This document shows, one piece after another, positions 59,935-64,000 of a stretch of DNA of 64,000 bases. Made by a program: the position numbers and the translations under genes. Origin of the DNA: Agarilytica rhodophyticola (GTDB lineage Bacteria; Pseudomonadota; Gammaproteobacteria; Pseudomonadales; Cellvibrionaceae); assembly GCF_002157225.2 (NCBI RefSeq), contig NZ_CP020038.1, positions 3,006,501-3,070,500 of the forward strand. The letters are read 5' to 3'. Below the pieces are notes generated by a model that had not been told where the DNA came from, searched no databases, and worked only from the letters and a program-made list of their open reading frames with translations. Each line of letters starts with the position of its first letter. Positions within the stretch are counted from its first letter, which is position 1.

Positions 59935-60321
59935 TTATTTTTTTGCTGTTTCCGTTGCTGCCTTTCGAGTCCACGTTAAAAAATTATCAAGCTCTTTTTT
60001 TGTGGATTTACCATAGGTCATCCCAATATACAGGATGGCCATCTCTATAGATATTATTCTGTTCTTTTGGTTGTTGTAAAAGCCGTCCAGTTTGTCAATA
60101 TATTCTCCGCGAGTACGACCTTTAAAAAATGGGCTTTGTACAGCAGAACTGCCATTGCCGCTTTGAGTATCATTTAATGTCGCGCTTGCGCGCCATCCAA
60201 GCTCATACCCACCGAGCAACAATTGCTTATCGTTCTCGGTCAAGAGGTGCCATTTTCCTCCTATTTGACAGATCGCGGGTTGACTCAAAATAATAAGTAA
60301 AAAAACTATGATTTTTCTCAT
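59935..60321 (-). CDS. Exported protein, paralog A
   Basis: 128 residues with a signal peptide (KIIVFLLIILSQPAIC). The mature part has GGKWHLLTENDKQLLLGGYE, then a FY-containing helix. It is related to the upstream gene (WNLLNDSEKTLYIAGYRDG). It ends base-to-base against the ejection gene on the other strand. Likely a lysogenic conversion gene. Confidence 0.6.
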   Translation of the reverse strand: MRKIIVFLLIILSQPAICQIGGKWHLLTENDKQLLLGGYELGWRASATLNDTQSGNGSSAVQSPFFKGRTRGEYIDKLDGFYNNQKNRIISIEMAILYIGMTYGKSTKKELDNFLTWTRKAATETAKK

Positions 60322-60755
60322 TCTGATTCCACCCCTTTTTTTAGCCGATTACTCTTTTTCTTGTCATAGTGCTTGCGAGTTATTTCTAGGTATTTTTCCC
60401 TTTCTTCCTTGCTCCACGCTCGATCATAATCCAATCTCGCAATCCACAGGGCTTGGCCATAATGTATTTTTTCGTTGTTTTTATCTTTGTAGAAACGATC
60501 CAGTGACAATGAATAAATGTCTGTGCTTAAGTCTCTCAAAACGATGTCGCTAGGTTGCTTTAGGCTTGGATGTTTTCCTTTTATTAGGTCTGAAAGGTTT
60601 ACCCATCCATCCCTGTAACCTGCTATGTATAATGTTTTTTCACTGTCATTAAGAAGATTCCATCGCTCCCCATATGTTATTTTTTCTTCTGAAGAGGATA
60701 ATGAAGAGACGGATAAAGCAAAGGCGATCAATAATATTCTCATATCAACATCCAT
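60318..60755 (-). CDS. Exported protein, paralog B
   Basis: 145 residues (141 if ATG 60743 is used), signal peptide RILLIAFALSVSSLSSS. Shares with paralog A the order W-x-L-L-x(5)-K-x-L-x(2)-G-Y-x(2)-G-W, a later LDxFY, and a helix with YGQA/IGMTYG. ATGA overlap between the two. Function unknown. Confidence 0.6.
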   Translation of the reverse strand: MDVDMRILLIAFALSVSSLSSSEEKITYGERWNLLNDSEKTLYIAGYRDGWVNLSDLIKGKHPSLKQPSDIVLRDLSTDIYSLSLDRFYKDKNNEKIHYGQALWIARLDYDRAWSKEEREKYLEITRKHYDKKKSNRLKKGVESE

Positions 60756-60798
60756 TATTATTTATTTCCCTCCATTATGTGTAGAAACTGTGAGGCTT

Positions 60799-60839
60799 CA
60801 ACCCTCTGGCACCGATTGGCGAATGATGGCGCTTAAATG
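60799..60839. repeat. Dispersed repeat, copy 1
   Basis: Begins CAACCCTCTGGC and ends GCGCTTAAAT with GGCG between. A similar but longer copy lies at 63653-63702. It overlaps the end of parE 2. Confidence 0.45.
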
Positions 60840-61114
60840 TGCCGCTCTACATCCATCGACTTGTGCAAAACTCTGGATACGACGATACCGCCGGCTACTA
60901 TGCGATAAAATATAACGTGAGAGCGACAAGGAAATGATTTTAAGTTGGCTGCGGCCTGATGATTTTTGCCCAGCTCTGGGCGAGTTGAGAGGAGTTCGAA
61001 AGCGTCAAATATGTCGTTATAGTACTTTTCGCCTACTACTGCGCCGAACTCGCTAACGCTGTAAAGATAGATGTTGTCGGTATCTTGAAGTGCGAGCGGG
61101 CGTAACTTATACAT
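60833..61114 (-). CDS. parE: ParE-family toxin 2
   Basis: 93 residues. DTDNIYLYSVSEFGAVVGEK, YYNDIFDAFELLSTRPELGK and HVIFYRIVAGGIVVSRVLHK show the ParE fold; paralog of toxin 1. The start overlaps the ParD gene by 8 bp. Confidence 0.9.
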   Translation of the reverse strand: MYKLRPLALQDTDNIYLYSVSEFGAVVGEKYYNDIFDAFELLSTRPELGKNHQAAANLKSFPCRSHVIFYRIVAGGIVVSRVLHKSMDVERHI

Positions 61115-61355
61115 TACGCGACTTGCGTCTTAGCTCTTCTAGTCTCTTCTTTCTGTCCACTTCTACGGCTGCGCCGGAATTGTCGCCTGCGCGGATCATC
61201 TCTCTAAGTCTCTGTAGCTTTGCGCCATGACTATTAAGTGCTTCAAGACCTGCACTTAGAGCGTGCTGACTGGATTTATAGCCGCCAGACTGCACAAGAC
61301 CGTCTAAAAGCTCCTTTTCGTTTGGCTTTGGCGTAAATTTAATTGATTGAGTCAT
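61107..61355 (-). CDS. parD: ParD-family antitoxin 2
   Basis: 82 residues from ATG 61355. SIKFTPKPNEKELLDGLVQS plus GGYKSSQHALSAGLEAL is the ribbon-helix-helix region; KLQRLREMIRAGDNSGAAVE is shared in pattern with antitoxin 1. It lies downstream of antirepressor 3 on the same strand. Confidence 0.88.
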   Translation of the reverse strand: MTQSIKFTPKPNEKELLDGLVQSGGYKSSQHALSAGLEALNSHGAKLQRLREMIRAGDNSGAAVEVDRKKRLEELRRKSRNV

Positions 61356-61423
61356 AATGCACCATTGGCTTACTAATGCTAACACTATAACTCAGCAGTG
61401 CGGTATCTGCAAAATAGCGCCTA

Positions 61424-62119
61424 TTAGCTTGCGGAGTATATTAATTCCTCCAATATCTCAACAGGATAACTATTAACTCTGCCAAAGCGCTCGTCAGCGA
61501 TACTACCAACGGTTAGCCCTTTTTCGTCGCAGAGCTTTTTTGCCTTTTGCCCTAATGCCTTAGCTTCATTAAGTGGGAATTTTACCCCTATTATTTTGCC
61601 GTGGGCTGATATGGTTCTATAACCAGTATCGGGGTTTAGTTGTTCTAGGCGCTGATCAACATGCTCTTGCTTATCCTCAACCAGAGACAATTTGCGATCT
61701 GTTTCGGCTTGGCGACGCTCTTGATCAACCAATCGTTGGCATTGCATAAGCATGATGTCTAAGGCGGTTTTTGGTGACTGCTGTAATTCGCCAGAGCGAT
61801 ACGCGATAAAGACATCAATCATCTCGTCTGTAATTGCATCCGCGTTTTCGGTCTCGGATTTGGTGATAACTTTAAGTGTGGTCTTTTCATCAAGATAGTA
61901 TTCGCTTACCTCGCGACCCTTACCATTGTTTATTCGGGTCACCGTGTCCCGAACGTTTTCTGCTTTTAATTGCAGTTTTGTTAGCATTCTTTTTATCAAT
62001 CTTCGTATTGCTTTGGGTTCGGTATAACCAAGCTTCTCCGCTAGAGAGATGTCCTTGATCATCGGCTTGCCATCGAATATATGCAGGTCGTAATTGTTAA
62101 TTGATATTAAGTTACTCAT
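61424..62119 (-). CDS. Antirepressor 3 (variant C-terminus)
   Basis: 231 residues from ATG 62119 (GGGAGG upstream). N-terminal 120 residues match antirepressor 2 (LHIFDGKPMIKDISLAEKLG, KTTLKVITKSETENADAITD). Instead of KilAC, the C-terminus is a coiled coil then PDTGYRTISAHGKIIGVKFP and RFGRVNSYPVEILEELI, a different phage DNA-binding-like ending. Confidence 0.82.
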   Translation of the reverse strand: MSNLISINNYDLHIFDGKPMIKDISLAEKLGYTEPKAIRRLIKRMLTKLQLKAENVRDTVTRINNGKGREVSEYYLDEKTTLKVITKSETENADAITDEMIDVFIAYRSGELQQSPKTALDIMLMQCQRLVDQERRQAETDRKLSLVEDKQEHVDQRLEQLNPDTGYRTISAHGKIIGVKFPLNEAKALGQKAKKLCDEKGLTVGSIADERFGRVNSYPVEILEELIYSAS

Positions 62120-62132
62120 GACTACCACCTCC

Positions 62133-62321
62133 CTATGATGCCTTAGCATTGTGACGATCTATTATTGCGCGAACATCTTGGTAGCAATCTGCAAGCTGCT
62201 CTTGAGTCATTGAGCACAAAATAGAGTAGTACTCAGATCTCATCGCCATCCTGCGCTTAGCTCTAAATGCACATAGGGATACAACATTAGTAGGGGATTG
62301 TGGTATTTTATTGGTAGCCAT
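62133..62321 (-). CDS. Small protein upstream of antirepressor 3
   Basis: 62 residues: ATNKIPQSPTNVVSLCAFRA then KRRMAMRSEYYSILCSMTQE. Paralog of the gene at 55023. 13 bp before antirepressor 3. Confidence 0.65.
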   Translation of the reverse strand: MATNKIPQSPTNVVSLCAFRAKRRMAMRSEYYSILCSMTQEQLADCYQDVRAIIDRHNAKAS

Positions 62322-62337
62322 GATTAGATCTCGTCGG

Positions 62338-62383
62338 TCGGTTTTGGTTAGATTCCCGTGGAGGTTGCCGCCTCCTTGGGAAT
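62338..62383 (-). promoter_or_regulatory. Hairpin leader and shared motif, cassette 3
   Basis: On the minus strand: ATTCCC-A-AGGAGG-CGGCAA-CCTCC-AC-GGGAAT hairpin (62352-62383), then TCTAACCAAAACCGA (62338-62352). The motif is identical to that of cassette 2. Confidence 0.65.
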
Positions 62384-62412
62384 TGTTAAAAGTCCAAATG
62401 AATGACTTATGA

Positions 62413-62471
62413 GTCCTATATTAGGACACGAGCAAAGCTTAATCAAGACCTATTCAGGACTTTATTGTCCT
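62413..62471. promoter_or_regulatory. Operators of cassette 3 (GTCC/GGAC palindromes)
   Basis: GTCCTATATTAGGAC at 62413-62427 is a perfect 15-bp dyad. AGGACTTTATTGTCCT at 62456-62471 is an inverted arrangement, and GACCTATTCAGGAC (62447-62460) is a weaker site. They lie between the antirepressor 3 leader and the XRE gene. Confidence 0.7.
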
Positions 62472-62475
62472 AATT

Positions 62476-62504
62476 TTGCTGTTTTCTGGTAAAACGTTTA
62501 TACT
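62476..62504 (+). promoter_or_regulatory. Promoter of XRE gene, leaderless
   Basis: TTGCTG (62476-62481), 17-bp spacer, TATACT (62499-62504). The ATG begins 7 bp after the -10, so transcription should start at or next to the start codon. Confidence 0.7.
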
Positions 62505-62510
62505 GAGCGA

Positions 62511-62978
62511 ATGACAATTACTAGTGAACAAATCCGTGCAGCTCTTGGCGTTCTAAAATGGTCTCGCCGAATTCTGAGCGAAAAAAGCGGAGTAAATGAA
62601 AAGACAATTCAGCGCATGGCTGAAGGTAGTGGCGTTCCTAATACGGGAGCGAAATACATTGAAGCTGTTCAGAATGCCTTTGAAAAAGGGGATGAGAAGA
62701 GCATAATTAAATTTGTGTTTGACCCTGTTCCTGGTATAGAAATCTATGCAAGCGCTGAGGTAGTTGAGAAAGGCCTTGCTGACTTAACTACTGACGCTGT
62801 CAGAATTGCGAAGATCCTTGATGCTTTCCAAAATCTTTCTCCAGAAGAAATCAACCGAATCCAAAAAGAATACCCTGCCGCTGACAAAAAATATTCAGGG
62901 AATAAGATAAATATCCTCAGTGACCTCATCAAGACTGACGACTCTAAAAATGATCACCAAGGCTCTGGAGAAGAATAG
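62511..62978 (+). CDS. XRE regulator of antirepressor cassette 3
   Basis: 155 residues. Helix-turn-helix near 14-45 (LGVLKWSRRILSEKSGVNEK then TIQRMAEGSG). The C-terminal half is helical and includes LDAFQNLSPEEINRIQKEYP; no protease domain. Divergent from the antirepressor. No ribosome site, in line with a leaderless message. Confidence 0.8.
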   Translation: MTITSEQIRAALGVLKWSRRILSEKSGVNEKTIQRMAEGSGVPNTGAKYIEAVQNAFEKGDEKSIIKFVFDPVPGIEIYASAEVVEKGLADLTTDAVRIAKILDAFQNLSPEEINRIQKEYPAADKKYSGNKINILSDLIKTDDSKNDHQGSGEE

Positions 62979-63194
62979 GGGATATTGGAGTTAAATAACC
63001 AAAGCATGTGATCCGGCATTTTACGACTTTGGTAAGGAAACTCATTTATTCCAGTGCCTTTTCCATTACTCCTACAAAAGATATAGCTTCAATAATGTGG
63101 TGCTGAGTAGAAAGTATTGGTGTGTTAAATAGCTAAAGCACAGCTATTAAAATTTTGGTAAAATAGAGCCAATTTCGAACATGGAGCTTATATA
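62979..63194. other. Intergenic region
   Basis: About 216 bp with no gene seen. It should hold the promoter of the following GTG-start gene; a weak GGAGC site lies before 63195. Confidence 0.4.
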
Positions 63195-63449
63195 GTGAAA
63201 AACCCAAAGCTTATTAAAGTAAAATGGATTGATAGCGCTCAGCCTGTGCCTAGCTGGTCTTTTTTAGAAGACATGCCAGATATGGAAGCTATTAATTGTG
63301 AGTCTGTAGGCTGGCTTGTAGCCGAGAGTGACGATGTTATTATGCTTGCTCCGAACATCGCCAATGTAGGGAGTGAGAGCGCTCAGGGTAGCGGTTTTAT
63401 GCGTATACCTAAGTGCGCCATACTTGATACATCAAGTCTTACTTTTTAG
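63195..63449 (+). CDS. Hypothetical phage protein
   Basis: 84 residues, GTG start. LIKVKWIDSAQPVPSWSFLE with VGWLVAESDDVIMLAPNIAN is a compact beta-rich protein seen in various phages; function unknown. Its 3' end overlaps a leftward gene by 11 bp. Confidence 0.6.
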   Translation: MKNPKLIKVKWIDSAQPVPSWSFLEDMPDMEAINCESVGWLVAESDDVIMLAPNIANVGSESAQGSGFMRIPKCAILDTSSLTF

Positions 63450-63594
63450 ATTTTTTCCCTTTAGTTTCATCCTGTCCTAATACAGAGGCAGCCAGGGACT
63501 TTACTTCTGTTTTTGTTGGTTTCTTTTTTCCTGATAGCACTTTACTTGCTAGTGTAGACATCTTGTCTCCAGATTCCTTTTTACCTTTTGCCAT
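63439..63594 (-). CDS. Small Lys-rich conserved protein
   Basis: 51 residues: MSTLASKVLSGKKKPTKTEV followed by KSLAASVLGQDETKGKKSKK. I recall this as a conserved small protein of phages and some bacteria; function unknown. GGTA lies before the ATG. Convergent with the gene at 63195. Confidence 0.6.
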   Translation of the reverse strand: MAKGKKESGDKMSTLASKVLSGKKKPTKTEVKSLAASVLGQDETKGKKSKK

Positions 63595-63652
63595 AACAAA
63601 TACCTTTTCTGTTAAAGTGAGATTTCAATCTCCCATATTTCATTAGCTTGCT

Positions 63653-63702
63653 CAACCCTCTGGCGTAATAGGGCGACTATTGGCACTAAAAGCGCTTAAA
63701 TC
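63653..63702. repeat. Dispersed repeat, copy 2
   Basis: Starts TCAACCCTCTGGC and ends AGCGCTTAAAT; matches 60799-60839 with a central insertion. It lies in the 178-bp gap between two genes. Confidence 0.45.
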
Positions 63703-63772
63703 AACATTGTTTTTGCTTGAGGGTGTTCTAGTCTTAAGAAACAAATGCACCATAGCGATAGAGGCTAAAGTC

Positions 63773-64000
63773 ATGCAGAAACACACACTTAAAATGATTC
63801 TTAATGGACTTGCAGAGATTAACGAATACAGAGATGCATGTGAGGGTGCAGGTACACATCTAAACAGGCCTCTCGGCTTCTATAAGTTAGTGTCGGCTGC
63901 TGCTATTGAAATAGGCGTTAAAGAGGAGTCCAAAGCCTACAGGGAATTCTTAGCATCAGTTTTGATGATAAACCCAGGCATTGAGATTGACAGCAAAGTT
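63773..64000 (+). CDS. Hypothetical protein, cut by the window end
   Basis: 76 codons to the window edge without a stop. GAGG before the ATG. Helical N-terminus (KHTLKMILNGLAEINEYRDA). Unknown; the prophage or a neighbouring region continues beyond. Confidence 0.5.
   Translation, partial: MQKHTLKMILNGLAEINEYRDACEGAGTHLNRPLGFYKLVSAAAIEIGVKEESKAYREFLASVLMINPGIEIDSKV

Noticed and set aside
63000-64000. attR at the right edge
   Set aside because: No copy of the tRNA-Leu 3' end was found here, so the prophage end is not in the window.
1-64000. Insertion sequences or rRNA genes
   Set aside because: No transposase gene, terminal inverted repeats with target duplication, or rRNA sequence was recognised.

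Overview
The window is a bacterial chromosome segment (about bases 1-10,490) followed by a large prophage (about 10,490 to at least 64,000; its far end is not in the window). The host part carries genes in a typically gammaproteobacterial arrangement: the end of the Na+-NQR operon (nqrE end, nqrF, apbE, nqrM), sthA, a small glycogen-binding-domain gene, nudJ, rluE, then gacA/uvrY-uvrC-pgsA followed by tRNA-Cys and tRNA-Leu. Na+-NQR suggests a marine or salt-adapted gammaproteobacterium; genus cannot be fixed from the sequence alone.

The prophage sits next to the 3' end of tRNA-Leu(UAA), with a tyrosine integrase facing the tRNA. Its plan is lambda/P22-like. A leftward early operon (20,020 down to 10,533) holds many small genes, a Rad52-type annealing protein, a PolB-like 3'-5' exonuclease, an SSB-like protein, a KilA-N protein, a MazG-like protein, a possible excisionase and the integrase. 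An immunity region (20.0-22.2 kb) holds a small repressor without a protease domain, a Cro-like gene and six 16-bp operators in two clusters, over two almost superimposable promoters PL and PR. A rightward early operon (21.95-29.2 kb) holds a replication initiator with iterons inside it, a DnaB-type helicase, many tiny membrane proteins, YopX, NinG and a Q-like gene. Late genes (31.2-59.9 kb) encode a holin candidate, a PagL-like lipid A deacylase, large Ig-like proteins, terminase, P22-type portal, scaffold, major capsid protein, tail adaptors, nozzle and fibre, and proteins likely to be ejected with the DNA. With no tape measure or sheath gene, this looks like a podovirus.

The most unusual feature is layered immunity built around antirepressors. 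There are three antirepressor modules, each preceded by a related small protein. (a) At 29.17-30.4 kb the module lies behind a leader with the seqA-seqB-seqC pairing logic of the P4 CI / P1 c4 antisense RNA. (b) At 53.7-56.0 kb a XRE regulator, a 55-residue protein and a ParD-ParE toxin-antitoxin pair diverge from an antirepressor across palindromic operators. (c) At 60.8-63.0 kb a second ParD-ParE pair lies downstream of a second such antirepressor, divergent from a XRE gene with an apparently leaderless promoter and its own palindromes. Modules b and c share a leader motif and the antirepressor N-terminal domain, but carry different C-terminal domains. Since the main repressor has no visible RecA-dependent self-cleavage domain, these antirepressors are good candidates for the real induction switches.

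Other accessory functions: a Tad2-like (DUF2829) anti-Thoeris candidate, the PagL-like enzyme, and a tandem pair of exported proteins. No endolysin was recognised in the window.
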